Source: Chitinophaga sp. S165
GTDB lineage: Bacteria; Bacteroidota; Bacteroidia; Chitinophagales; Chitinophagaceae
Assembly (NCBI RefSeq): GCF_003182155.1
Contig: NZ_QGTG01000005.1
Coordinates: 410,394 to 474,393 of the forward strand
Length of the DNA stretch: 64,000 nucleotides
Direction of reading: 5' to 3'
Below, piece after piece: positions 1-7,555 of the stretch. The position numbers and the translations under genes are program-made. Each line of letters starts with the position of its first letter. Positions within the stretch are counted from its first letter, which is position 1. The notes beneath the pieces are model-generated. The model saw only the letters and a list, made by a program, of their open reading frames with translations, was not told where the DNA came from and made no database searches.

Positions 1-382
1 CGTTATGGATCAGGTTGTATCCTGGGGATTTGTGTGTTCAGCATAAATTTCAGCACGTCCCAACAAGACAAATTCTATCCATTACCCCCTTTGCTTCGCG
101 GTCCTGAACCGGATGGTTTTGGCAATCCGGCAATTTCCTTGCATCACGGTAATAGGCTCCCCACTATCATTATCCTTCTACCAGGGGTCGAATAAGTTAT
201 CTATCGGCATTATATAAGCTTACTAAAAGGTCACCAAAAGGATATTTAAAGGTCATCTATATATCCAAATCGATATTGAAGTGACCTTTAGGTGATCTTT
301 TAATGACATTTTAGTAAGCTTATACGTACCTTAGAGAAACAATACAAAAAACTTGTAGTACTAACCTCAAAACGACCTTTTT
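1..382. other. Non-coding stretch with large inverted repeat
   Basis: No gene is supported here. A + strand frame stays open from the first base to a stop near 195, but the translation resembles no family known to me. The part from 213 to 324 is the inverted repeat described separately. No TAnnTTTG box was found between it and the ATG at 383. Confidence 0.5.
213..324. repeat. Imperfect inverted repeat, 42-bp arms, 11-nt units
   Basis: The arms are 213-254 and 283-324 with a 28-nt loop. Aligned without gaps, 34 of 42 positions pair and the outer 15 bp are perfect. Inside the left arm a unit beginning AG recurs every 11 nt (217, 228, 239, 250), and the right arm read in reverse complement keeps the same phase. 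It is AT-rich and lacks a terminator-type T-run. It lies 59 bp upstream of the orphan gene at 383. The same 11-nt design appears in the palindrome at the other end of the window. Confidence 0.85.
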
Positions 383-922
383 ATGGCCATTGTTAAAGAC
401 AATATCCTCATGCAACTGGTGCGGGGCACCCTCGGCAAACAGATCACGATCTACGAAAGGAACGGGCAGATCATTATGGCGAAGAAACGCGGCCCTTCAA
501 AGAAAAAGCCTACGCAAAAGCAGCTGGAGGCAAGGCATAAGATGACCATTGCTTCGATGCGTGCGCAGATAATGCTGGAAGATCCACAGATCAAGGCTTA
601 TTATCAGTCGCTGGCAGGGCCGGGGCAAAATGCTTATAATATAGCGGTGAAGGATGCTTACCGCAGCCCTGAGGTCCAAAATATCAGATTGGAAGGCGAT
701 GAGGTTGTAGTGACTGCCCAAAACGAGTTTAGGGTAGCAGAAGTGGAGGTAAGGGTGATAGACACTGACGGTGTAATTACCGAGAGTGGGCGTGCATTTT
801 CGGGCCGGAATGGGATTGATTGGCATTATAAGATCACTGCGCTGCCTGCAGGTAGTAAAGTCATTGTGATAGTAAAAAGTTTGCCGGGCAATCCAACAGT
901 AAAGGAATTGCTGCTTACATAA
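383..922 (+). CDS. Hypothetical protein, Bacteroidota-type, basic N-terminal third
   Basis: This 179-residue protein has no assigned function. It has no signal peptide and no membrane segment. Residues 34-53 are a strongly basic patch rich in Lys and Arg, followed by a helical stretch to about residue 95. The C-terminal 80 residues alternate in a beta-strand pattern that could be an Ig-like or similar sandwich. I recall similar short proteins (N-terminal glycine and aromatic motif, Lys/Arg patch, beta-rich tail) as uncharacterised proteins in Bacteroidota, but cannot name a family. It is a lone gene: the next one is on the other strand. The inverted repeat at 213-324 lies directly upstream. 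Confidence 0.75.
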   Translation: MAIVKDNILMQLVRGTLGKQITIYERNGQIIMAKKRGPSKKKPTQKQLEARHKMTIASMRAQIMLEDPQIKAYYQSLAGPGQNAYNIAVKDAYRSPEVQNIRLEGDEVVVTAQNEFRVAEVEVRVIDTDGVITESGRAFSGRNGIDWHYKITALPAGSKVIVIVKSLPGNPTVKELLLT

Positions 923-1054
923 AAAACGGCCTCACGGTTAATGAATGGCTTCTTTCTGGTTAAGGAACATTCTCAAGTACGCTACTGCTCAAAAAGTAAA
1001 AATAGGCGCTGAGAATCGCTTAAATGGCTACCTGACTCCATCAGGTACCGGAAT

Positions 1055-1095
1055 AAAAAGAGCCTGTATCTTACGTTTTGATACAGGCCTTTTCT
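1055..1095 (-). terminator. Rho-independent terminator after bioB
   Basis: A perfect 9-bp stem (1062-1070 with 1080-1088) has a 9-nt loop and lies just beyond the bioB stop. On the minus strand it is followed by CTCTTTTT. On the plus strand the stem is also followed by a short T-rich stretch, so it could stop transcripts from both sides, including the gene at 383-922. Confidence 0.8.
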
Positions 1096-1111
1096 TATTT
1101 CCAGTTTAATA

Positions 1112-2107
1112 TTAGCTCAATACGGCAGTTTCAACTGGCTGGTCTTTGAAAGCCTCTCTGGGTTTCAGACCTAACAGTTCAAACATCATGTGATCTTCTT
1201 CGAAGGAAGGATTGTCTGTGGTCAGCAGTTTCTCACCTGTAAAGATGGAGTTGGCGCCTGCCATAAAGCAGAGAGCCTGCTCGGAGATGCTCATTTCAGC
1301 ACGGCCGGCACTGAGACGTACCATTGCCTTTGGTATTACGATACGGGTAGTAGCGATCATACGCACCATATCCCAGAAAGCTACTTTAGGCATATTTTCC
1401 AGCGGGGTTCCTTTTACGCGGGTCAGGGCGTTGATAGGAACGGAATCCGGATGGGTAGGCATACTGCTCAAGGTCTTCAGCATACCGATACGGTCTTCGT
1501 GGGACTCGCCCAGACCGATGATACCACCGCAACAAACGCTTACACCTGCTTTGCGGACGTTGTCCAGTGTGCGCAGACGGTCATCGTAGGTACGGGTAGT
1601 GATGATGGACTCGTAGTATTCGTTGGAAGTGTCCAGATTGTGGTTGTAGGCATGCAAACCTGCATCCGCCAGTTTCTGGGCCTGTTCTTCGGTCAGCATA
1701 CCCAGGGTAGTACAAACCTCCATGCCCAGTTCATTTACGCCCTTTACCATATCCAGTACACGGTCGAAGTCGCGGTTATCCCTTACCTCCCTCCATGCAG
1801 CGCCCATACAGAAACGGGTAGAACCAGCTTCTTTCGCTTTCTGGGCGTATGCCAGCACGTCTTCTTTTTTCAGAAGGCCATGCACTTTGATATCGGTATT
1901 ATAACGGGCTGCCTGTGGGCAGTAAGAACAATCTTCGGAGCAACCGCCTGTTTTAATGGAGAGCAGGGTACAAACCTGTACTTCTGCAGTATCCTGCGTT
2001 TGTCTGTGTATGGAAGCAGCACGGAAAACCAGTTCCAGCAAGGGCGTATTATAGATCTCTTTTATTTCTTCAATAGACCAGTCGTGACGGATCTGCACAT
2101 CTTGCAT
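1112..2107 (-). CDS. bioB: Biotin synthase BioB
   Basis: A radical SAM enzyme that inserts sulfur into dethiobiotin, the last step of biotin synthesis in the cytoplasm. The radical-SAM cysteines are visible as C-x3-C-x2-C at residues 56, 60 and 63 (motif GGCSEDCSYC). The later conserved cysteines (RFCMGAAWR, EVCTTLG, VSVCCGG) and the arginine in RLSAGRAEM, which hold the second [2Fe-2S] cluster in the family, are present. Length 331 aa is typical. It starts with ATG, 15 nt downstream of the predicted transcription start. No other bio gene is in the window. The biotin-dependent carboxylase subunit at 4357-5895 is a plausible consumer of the product. Confidence 0.97.
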   Translation of the reverse strand: MQDVQIRHDWSIEEIKEIYNTPLLELVFRAASIHRQTQDTAEVQVCTLLSIKTGGCSEDCSYCPQAARYNTDIKVHGLLKKEDVLAYAQKAKEAGSTRFCMGAAWREVRDNRDFDRVLDMVKGVNELGMEVCTTLGMLTEEQAQKLADAGLHAYNHNLDTSNEYYESIITTRTYDDRLRTLDNVRKAGVSVCCGGIIGLGESHEDRIGMLKTLSSMPTHPDSVPINALTRVKGTPLENMPKVAFWDMVRMIATTRIVIPKAMVRLSAGRAEMSISEQALCFMAGANSIFTGEKLLTTDNPSFEEDHMMFELLGLKPREAFKDQPVETAVLS

Positions 2108-2125
2108 AATAATCTAATTTGAGAG

Positions 2126-2133
2126 CAAACCTA
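2126..2133 (-). promoter_or_regulatory. Putative bioB promoter, -7 box
   Basis: On the minus strand this reads TAGGTTTG, a full match to the Bacteroidota -7 consensus TAnnTTTG. It lies 18 nt upstream of the bioB ATG. No clear TTTG -33 element is visible, because the upstream DNA is the heptamer hairpin. Confidence 0.5.
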
Positions 2134-2145
2134 CAAATTAAAATT

Positions 2146-2226
2146 GAATTAGAAATTAGGAATTAAGAATTAGGAATAGCGCTCTATTATGACTTATTCC
2201 TAATCCTTAATTCCTGATTTTTAATT
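2146..2226. repeat. Hairpin built from 7-nt units (copy 1)
   Basis: The arms 2147-2178 and 2195-2226 pair at 29 of 32 positions around a 16-nt loop. Each arm is a run of degenerate heptamers close to GAATTAG. It fills the gap between the M42 peptidase stop and the bioB promoter. Related hairpins occur at 4260-4351 and 5909-5962. Confidence 0.85.
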
Positions 2227-2229
2227 GGT

Positions 2230-3330
2230 TTACAGGTATTTAAAGTTTGTTTTCGGTGTAATGCTCAGGAGTGTCTGATAAATGAGGTGGATGGTGTTTT
2301 CCACGTCGTCTTTTTTGATCATTTCCACGGTCGTGTGCATATAACGCAGCGGGATGCTGATCAGTGCAGACGGGGTACCGTCATTGGAATAGGCAAAGGC
2401 GTCGGTATCCGTACCGGTGCTGCGGCTTACGGCATGCAGCTGGTGAGGGATATCGTTCTTTTTGGCTGTTTTAATGATCAGATCGCGCAGAATGTTGTGC
2501 ACTGCCGGGCCATAGGTGATGCTTGGACCATTCCCGCAACGGATCTCACCTTCGATGTTCTTATTGATCATCGGGGTAGTGGTATCGTGTGTTACATCGG
2601 TAATGATGGCCACATCCGGCTTTATTCTCTTAGCGATCATTTCAGCGCCGCGCAGGCCTACTTCTTCCTGTACGGCATTCACGATGTACAGGCCGAAAGG
2701 CAGTTGCTGTTTCTTTTCTTTCAGCATGCGGGCTACCTCTGCTATCATGAATCCACCGATGCGGTTATCGAAGGCACGGCAGATGTAGTAATCATAGTTC
2801 AGTTCCTCAAAACCATCCTCGAAGGTCACCACACAACCAACATGGATACCTAGATCTTCTACTTCCTTGCGGCTACGGGCGCCACAATCCAGGAAGATGT
2901 TCTCCACTTTAGGTTGCGGGTCTTTACCTTCTGTGCTACGCAGGCGGGTATGAATGGCCGGCCATCCGAACACGGCCTTTACGATGCCATTCTCAGTATG
3001 GATATTCACGCGTTTGGAGGGTGCGATCTGCTGATCAGAGCCGCCATTGCGGATAACGTATATCAGTCCTTCAGGAGAAACGTAATTGACAAACCATGAT
3101 ATTTCATCAGCATGTGCTTCAATCACCACTTTGAACGGGGCTTTCGGGTTGATAATGCCGACCGCCGAACCATACGCATCTACATAATGCTCATCTATAA
3201 ATGGCTGCAGATACTCCAGCCACAATTTCTGTCCTTCCTTCTCAAATCCGGTAGGGGAGGGATTATTGAGATATTTACGCAGGAAAGTAAGCGCCTCTTT
3301 ACTGAGTATGGATTTTTGCTTTTTAGACAT
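2230..3330 (-). CDS. M42 family metallopeptidase (glutamyl/leucyl aminopeptidase type)
   Basis: A cytosolic binuclear-metal aminopeptidase of the M42 (FrvX/PepA/TET-like) family that trims peptides from the N-terminus. Visible motifs: EAHADE with the first metal histidine at residue 73, AFDNRIGG with the bridging aspartate, VQEEVGLRGA with the catalytic Glu-Glu pair, ITDVTHD, and a C-terminal histidine in RYMHTTVE. Length 366 aa fits the family. M42 proteins were sometimes labelled endoglucanases; the metal ligands support peptidase activity. It starts with ATG, has its own promoter at 3366-3395 and ends 4 bp from the heptamer hairpin. Confidence 0.92.
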   Translation of the reverse strand: MSKKQKSILSKEALTFLRKYLNNPSPTGFEKEGQKLWLEYLQPFIDEHYVDAYGSAVGIINPKAPFKVVIEAHADEISWFVNYVSPEGLIYVIRNGGSDQQIAPSKRVNIHTENGIVKAVFGWPAIHTRLRSTEGKDPQPKVENIFLDCGARSRKEVEDLGIHVGCVVTFEDGFEELNYDYYICRAFDNRIGGFMIAEVARMLKEKKQQLPFGLYIVNAVQEEVGLRGAEMIAKRIKPDVAIITDVTHDTTTPMINKNIEGEIRCGNGPSITYGPAVHNILRDLIIKTAKKNDIPHQLHAVSRSTGTDTDAFAYSNDGTPSALISIPLRYMHTTVEMIKKDDVENTIHLIYQTLLSITPKTNFKYL

Positions 3331-3365
3331 TGCTGTTAAGTTAGCTGTTAAGTTAATTTGTGCTG

Positions 3366-3395
3366 CAAAAGTAAGTGTTTGCCGGTTACCGCAAG
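3366..3395 (-). promoter_or_regulatory. Promoter of the M42 peptidase gene
   Basis: The -7 box reads TACTTTTG on the minus strand (3366-3373). A TTG at 3393-3395, in CTTGC on the minus strand, lies about 19 bp upstream and can serve as the -33 element. The predicted leader is about 32 nt and contains a tandem 12-nt repeat (GCTGTTAAGTTA on the plus strand, near 3336-3359). Confidence 0.6.
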
Positions 3396-3406
3396 CCTGG
3401 CGTTCG

Positions 3407-4249
3407 CTATGACAATGCCGCTATAATAAAATGAAGTAGTGAGGAAAGCATTACCATGCCATCCAGCACAAAATAATAGAAGTGATCTGACCGGTTGCTG
3501 ATAGCGTATCGTGTAAGCAAAGCGGTTATTGCTACAGGAGCCAGCAGGATGACGGTCAGCAGCAGACTATCTGCCGGGTACAATGCAAATGCAAAGAGCG
3601 TAGCCAGTACCAGCGATGTGATATATAATTTTCTGAGATTCGGTGCACTGAGGATCGTGATAAGTGAGCGGATACCCTCCTTTTTGTCGGACTCCAGGTC
3701 GCGGTAGTCAAAGAGGATACAAATGGCATATACCAGGAAGAAGCGGTGTAAGGTCAGGAATACCATCGTAGTGGAATAGGGCTGCTTTTCTATGAATACC
3801 GGTAACAGAGTGGTCACGTAGATCCATACAGCGGTCAGGAACAGGGTTTTCCCAACGGCGATCTTCCTCAGCCATACAAAGGCCCTTTGTGGGAGTTTAG
3901 GGGCGGAATACAGGAAGGTTAGAAAGGCGGCGCCACTTAATGGCAGCCAGTGCTCGCGCAATAGCCAGAAACCATATACTGCACCCAGCCCTCCCAGTGC
4001 ACATAATACCAGTTGCAATGTTTTATGGCGGGCGCCCCACATGATGCGTTCAGAAGTGGAGTAATCTGCCGGTGTGAGGTACCAGTGAAAGTTATAGCTG
4101 CAGATAGTTGAGCAGAAAACAAAGAAGTAATAGGGTTCGTTAATGTTCCCGACATGCAGCAGCTCATTCGTTTGCCATATCATGAGTATGGCGCAGCAGG
4201 CTACAAAGAGAGATGAGAAAATGATAAAATTGAACAGATCGCGAAGCAT
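3407..4249 (-). CDS. UbiA-like prenyltransferase-family membrane protein
   Basis: A 280-residue integral membrane protein with about eight hydrophobic segments. The motif DYRDLESDKKEG, in the second half, matches the second aspartate-rich loop of UbiA-superfamily prenyltransferases. The first Asp-rich loop (NxxxDxxxD) is weak: only NFHWYLTPAD is seen. The aromatic or isoprenoid substrate therefore cannot be inferred, and activity is uncertain. The start was moved two codons in to the ATG at 4249, because the longer frame begins with TTG. Heptamer hairpin copy 2 lies immediately upstream. Confidence 0.75.
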   Translation of the reverse strand: MLRDLFNFIIFSSLFVACCAILMIWQTNELLHVGNINEPYYFFVFCSTICSYNFHWYLTPADYSTSERIMWGARHKTLQLVLCALGGLGAVYGFWLLREHWLPLSGAAFLTFLYSAPKLPQRAFVWLRKIAVGKTLFLTAVWIYVTTLLPVFIEKQPYSTTMVFLTLHRFFLVYAICILFDYRDLESDKKEGIRSLITILSAPNLRKLYITSLVLATLFAFALYPADSLLLTVILLAPVAITALLTRYAISNRSDHFYYFVLDGMVMLSSLLHFIIAALS

Positions 4250-4259
4250 TAACAATCGG

Positions 4260-4351
4260 CAATTAGGAATTAGGAATTAAGAATTGGAATGCGAAATTAG
4301 GAATTATGCGTCCAAAGATTGCTTTAATTCCCGATTCCTAATTTCTAATTG
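4260..4351. repeat. Hairpin built from 7-nt units (copy 2)
   Basis: The arms 4260-4285 and 4326-4351 pair at 22 of 26 positions. The left arm is a clear run of GAATTAG-like heptamers, and another heptamer pair (near 4294-4305) lies in the loop. It occupies the whole gap between the UbiA-like gene and the carboxylase stop. Confidence 0.85.
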
Positions 4352-4356
4352 TCAGT

Positions 4357-5895
4357 TTAAAGCGGGATATTCCCATGTTTCTTTCTGGGCAGTGTCACCA
4401 CCTTATTTTCAAGCATTGCGTAGCCCTTAATCAGTTTTATACGTGTCTGGTCGGGTACGATCACTTCGTCAATGTATCCCTTTTCTGCCGCCAGATAAGG
4501 GTTTGCGAAGCGCTCTGTATATTCCGCCACCAGTTCATTGGTACGGGCTTCCGGATCGGCAGCTGCGTCTATTTCCTTTTTATAGATGATCTCTACCGCA
4601 CCTTTTGGTCCCATTACGGCTATTTCTGCCTGCGGAAATGCGAAATTAAGATCAGCTCCTATATGTTTGGAATTCATCACACAATAAGCACCACCGTAGG
4701 CTTTACGGGTAGTAACGGTGATCTTCGGAACTGTGGCTTCACTTAATGCAAAAAGCAGTTTCGCGCCGTTGGTGATAATGCCGTTCCATTCCTGATCGGT
4801 TCCCGGCAGGAAACCCGGAACATCTACCAATACCAGCAACGGGATATTAAAAGCGTCGCAGAAACGGGTAAAGCGGGCGCCTTTTACAGAGGCGTGTATG
4901 TCCAGTACCCCGGCCAGGTGGGCTGGCTGATTGGCTACAATACCAATACTTCTGCCGGCAATACGGGCGAAGCCCACAATGATATTTTCAGCAAAATCTT
5001 TATGTACTTCAAAGAAACTGCCGGCATCCGTCAGTTCGCTGATCACGTCTTTCATATCGTACGGCTGATTGGAGCTGGCAGGTATGATGGTGTTCAGTAC
5101 AGTGCGGATCTCGTCGGCCGGTTCGTATGGGTATACTGGTGCATCTTCCTCACAGTTCTGTGGCACATAGCTAAGCAGCTGCCGTATGTTACGGATACAT
5201 TCCACCTCGTTGGTGCAGGAAAAATGTGTCACACCACTTTTTGATGCATGGGTATGTGCTCCACCCAGTTCCTCTGCCGTTACTTCTTCGTGGGTAACGG
5301 TCTTAACGACGTTAGGCCCTGTTACGAACATATAGGATGTTTCTTCCACCATCAGGATAAAATCTGTAATAGCGGGAGAGTATACTGCACCACCGGCACA
5401 GGGCCCCATAATGGCGGAGATCTGTGGAATGACGCCGGAAGCGCGGGTATTACGATAAAAGATATCCGCATAACCGCCCAGGCTCACTACGCCTTCCTGT
5501 ATACGTGCGCCGCCGCTGTCGTTCAGGCCTATAACAGGTGCACCATTCTGCATAGCGAGGTCCATGATCTTACAGATCTTACGGGCATGCGGCTCTGAAA
5601 GGCTGCCGCCGTAAACGGTAAAATCCTGGGAAAAAACATAGGTCAGACGGCCGTTGATAGTGCCATAGCCGGTAACGACGCCATCGCCGGGAAATTGTTC
5701 CTGGTCGGTGGTCATACCACGGTTACGGTTATGTACGAACATGTCCAGCTCTTCGAATGAGCCTTCGTCCATCAGGAGCTGTAACCGTTCCCTTGCTGTA
5801 AGTTTACCTTTTTTATGTTGGGAGGAGATGCGTGCTTCGCCGCCGCCAAGTACGGCCGTAGCGATCTTGTTCCGGAGTTCGTGGAATTTGTCCAT
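4357..5895 (-). CDS. pccB: Acyl-CoA carboxylase carboxyltransferase (beta) subunit, propionyl-CoA type
   Basis: This subunit transfers the carboxyl group from carboxybiotin to an acyl-CoA, probably propionyl-CoA, giving methylmalonyl-CoA. Family motifs: KGKLTARERLQLL near residue 29, the N-terminal crotonase-like acyl-CoA site GLNDSGGARIQEG, a glycine-rich GPCAGGAVYSPA, and the C-terminal VDVPGFLPGTDQEW and MGPKGAVEIIY. Length 512 aa is standard. The biotin carboxylase and carrier subunits are not in the window. Specificity for propionyl- rather than acetyl- or methylcrotonyl-CoA is inferred from overall similarity. A -7 box lies only 5 nt upstream of the ATG. Confidence 0.93.
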   Translation of the reverse strand: MDKFHELRNKIATAVLGGGEARISSQHKKGKLTARERLQLLMDEGSFEELDMFVHNRNRGMTTDQEQFPGDGVVTGYGTINGRLTYVFSQDFTVYGGSLSEPHARKICKIMDLAMQNGAPVIGLNDSGGARIQEGVVSLGGYADIFYRNTRASGVIPQISAIMGPCAGGAVYSPAITDFILMVEETSYMFVTGPNVVKTVTHEEVTAEELGGAHTHASKSGVTHFSCTNEVECIRNIRQLLSYVPQNCEEDAPVYPYEPADEIRTVLNTIIPASSNQPYDMKDVISELTDAGSFFEVHKDFAENIIVGFARIAGRSIGIVANQPAHLAGVLDIHASVKGARFTRFCDAFNIPLLVLVDVPGFLPGTDQEWNGIITNGAKLLFALSEATVPKITVTTRKAYGGAYCVMNSKHIGADLNFAFPQAEIAVMGPKGAVEIIYKKEIDAAADPEARTNELVAEYTERFANPYLAAEKGYIDEVIVPDQTRIKLIKGYAMLENKVVTLPRKKHGNIPL

Positions 5896-5899
5896 GGAA

Positions 5900-5907
5900 C
5901 AAATATA
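5900..5907 (-). promoter_or_regulatory. pccB -7 box, possible leaderless promoter
   Basis: On the minus strand it reads TATATTTG, an exact TAnnTTTG match. Its G lies 5 nt before the A of the ATG at 5895. With the usual spacing the transcript would start at or next to the ATG. Confidence 0.5.
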
Positions 5908-5908
5908 A

Positions 5909-5962
5909 TCAGGAATCAGGAATGAACGTGCAGGTTATGCATTCTTCATTGCTGATCCCTGA
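5909..5962. repeat. Hairpin built from 7-nt units (copy 3, short)
   Basis: The arms 5909-5926 and 5945-5962 pair at 16 of 18 positions. The left arm is two TCAGGAA heptamers plus a partial third. It sits between the lipoprotein stop and the pccB -7 box, where a -33 element would be expected. Confidence 0.7.
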
Positions 5963-5969
5963 AGACTAT

Positions 5970-6413
5970 TTATTGATAGATAACTTCAACTTTGGGTGTT
6001 GATATAGTATCGCTGATATTGTTGGCATTGTCAACAATATATATCAGAAAATGCAGACTGTCTTTCGCAATACCGCCAGTCCCACCTGATAAGTCGATAG
6101 GGTCAAGCTGGAGCAGCACTTCAGCGTTCAGACTAGTGCCATTATGCGCTTCCAGGTCCGGCATCTTGCGGGAGGTAAAGTTCGTGTCCTCTGGCGCAGT
6201 ATCGTACATGGGTGAGAACCAGAATTCGTTTTCGATGTCTCCGTCACCGTCTTTTACCTGGAAGCGTACTTCCAATCCGTTAGCAGGTATCACCGGGTCA
6301 GATGAGTAGGAGAGGAAACTGAGCATCGGCTTAGTGCCTATGGAGTCTTTTCCGCAACCAGACCCGGATATAACTGCCAATGCGAACAGGGATAAAACGA
6401 GTATTTTCTTCAT
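5970..6413 (-). CDS. Small lipoprotein of unknown function
   Basis: A 147-residue protein with a type II signal peptide: two lysines, a hydrophobic core and a lipobox ending at Cys20 (GSGCGKDS). The mature part is mostly beta-strand and contains an acidic turn (KDGDGDIENEF) like those of calcium-binding or Ig-like surface domains. I recall similar uncharacterised lipoproteins in Bacteroidota. It is probably anchored to the outer membrane or periplasmic face. The signal peptide fixes the ATG at 6413 as the start. A -7 box 4 nt upstream suggests a leaderless transcript. Confidence 0.75.
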   Translation of the reverse strand: MKKILVLSLFALAVISGSGCGKDSIGTKPMLSFLSYSSDPVIPANGLEVRFQVKDGDGDIENEFWFSPMYDTAPEDTNFTSRKMPDLEAHNGTSLNAEVLLQLDPIDLSGGTGGIAKDSLHFLIYIVDNANNISDTISTPKVEVIYQ

Positions 6414-6417
6414 ATAA

Positions 6418-6425
6418 CAAACCTA
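6418..6425 (-). promoter_or_regulatory. Lipoprotein -7 box, possible leaderless promoter
   Basis: On the minus strand it reads TAGGTTTG, an exact consensus match. It ends 4 nt before the ATG at 6413. No -33 TTTG is visible. Confidence 0.5.
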
Positions 6426-6493
6426 CATTATTTTTTTAACTATAGCTAATACGCCCTGATAACCATTCCACAGAGCTATAACGTAAAATCTGG

Positions 6494-6521
6494 TTTGATT
6501 GTTACGTAACCCCTAAATTTG
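6494..6521 (+). promoter_or_regulatory. Promoter of the LuxE-like gene
   Basis: A TTTG at 6494-6497 and TAAATTTG at 6514-6521 give both Bacteroidota elements with a 16-bp spacer, slightly short of the usual 17-21. The G of the -7 box is the first base of a potential GTG start, so that GTG would lie in the promoter. This points to the ATG at 6542 as the true start, with a leader of about 17 nt. Confidence 0.65.
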
Positions 6522-6541
6522 TGCGTTTAAAGCTAAGCGAC

Positions 6542-7528
6542 ATGAGCGGCATCACTACGGCAGCGTTATTTACAACCTTACAGGAGCAGGATATGGAAGC
6601 GGCAGCGCTGGAGCTGTTCCGTTACCAGTACCAGGAGAACGCCCTTTACCGGGCTTATACCGACGCCCTGCACAGACGTCCTTCCGATGTGCGCTCACTA
6701 CAGCAGATCCCCTTCCTGCCCATCCAGTTCTTCAAAACACATACCGTTACCTGTGGTACCTTCACGCCGGAACTGGTCTTTGAAAGCAGTGGTACGACCC
6801 AGACCATTAACAGCCGTCACCTCGTAAAGGAAGCCGCTATCTATGAACGGAGTTTCCTGGCCGGATTTGAACGGACATATGGCCCTGTCAGCGACTTCGT
6901 GGTACTGGGGCTATTGCCTTCTTACCTCGAACGCCGGCATTCATCCCTGGTATACATGGTGCAGGATATGGTGAAAAGGAGCGGACATGCTGCCAGCGGG
7001 TTCTATCTCTATGAACATGACAAACTCGCCGACCACCTCCGGGAACTGGAAGCCAGCGGTCAGAAAACGCTGTTAATAGGCGTTACCTTCGGATTACTTG
7101 ACTTTGCCGAGCACCATTCCCTGCAACTGGAAAATACGATCGTCATGGAAACAGGAGGTATGAAGGGACGCCGGGAGGAATGGACCCGGCAGCAGGTACA
7201 TGACTATCTCAGGGAGAGACTGGGCTGCAAGCATATCCATGCGGAATACGGAATGACGGAATTACTGTCTCAGGCATACTCCAAAGGAGAAGGATTGTTT
7301 ACTTCGCCACCCTGGATGAAGGTGCTCGTAAGAGACGAAAATGACCCTTTTCAGTTGTCGGTATCAAATGCTTCCGGTGTGATCAATGTAGTAGATCTTG
7401 CGAATGTTTATTCCTGTGCATTCATTGCTACGGAAGATATTGGAAGGTTACACAGCGAAGGCAGCTTTGAGGTGCTGGGCCGGCTGGATAATTCGGCGCT
7501 GAGAGGGTGTAGTTTGATGGTGAGTTAG
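6542..7528 (+). CDS. LuxE/acyl-protein synthetase-like adenylating enzyme
   Basis: A 328-residue member of the ANL adenylate-forming superfamily, closest by recall to LuxE acyl-protein synthetases and related acyl-transferases. The phosphate-binding motif FESSGTTQT sits near residue 80. ETGGMKGRREEW and HAEYGMTELLSQAYS follow the LuxE pattern, and the C-terminus holds the EDIGRLHSEGSFEVLGRLD hinge region of ANL enzymes. Such proteins activate a carboxylic acid as an acyl adenylate and pass it to a protein or hydroxyl. No luxCDAB genes are nearby, so its substrate is unknown. The start was moved from a GTG at 6521 because a promoter covers it. Confidence 0.8.
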   Translation: MSGITTAALFTTLQEQDMEAAALELFRYQYQENALYRAYTDALHRRPSDVRSLQQIPFLPIQFFKTHTVTCGTFTPELVFESSGTTQTINSRHLVKEAAIYERSFLAGFERTYGPVSDFVVLGLLPSYLERRHSSLVYMVQDMVKRSGHAASGFYLYEHDKLADHLRELEASGQKTLLIGVTFGLLDFAEHHSLQLENTIVMETGGMKGRREEWTRQQVHDYLRERLGCKHIHAEYGMTELLSQAYSKGEGLFTSPPWMKVLVRDENDPFQLSVSNASGVINVVDLANVYSCAFIATEDIGRLHSEGSFEVLGRLDNSALRGCSLMVS

Positions 7529-7555
7529 GAAAAATAGTTCGCATTGTTTTTATAT

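Noticed and set aside
1..195. Open + strand frame from the window start to a stop near 195, possible 3' end of a cut gene
   Set aside because: 64 codons with no family resemblance and an irregular composition; length alone is not enough, and no coding signal could be supported.
1190..2122. Long open frames on the plus strand across bioB
   Set aside because: They lie wholly antisense to a certain bioB gene, have no family motifs, and follow from its codon use.
3336..3359. Tandem 12-nt repeat in the leader of the M42 gene
   Set aside because: Only two copies, no inverted partner and no link to the 7- or 11-nt classes; too little to interpret.
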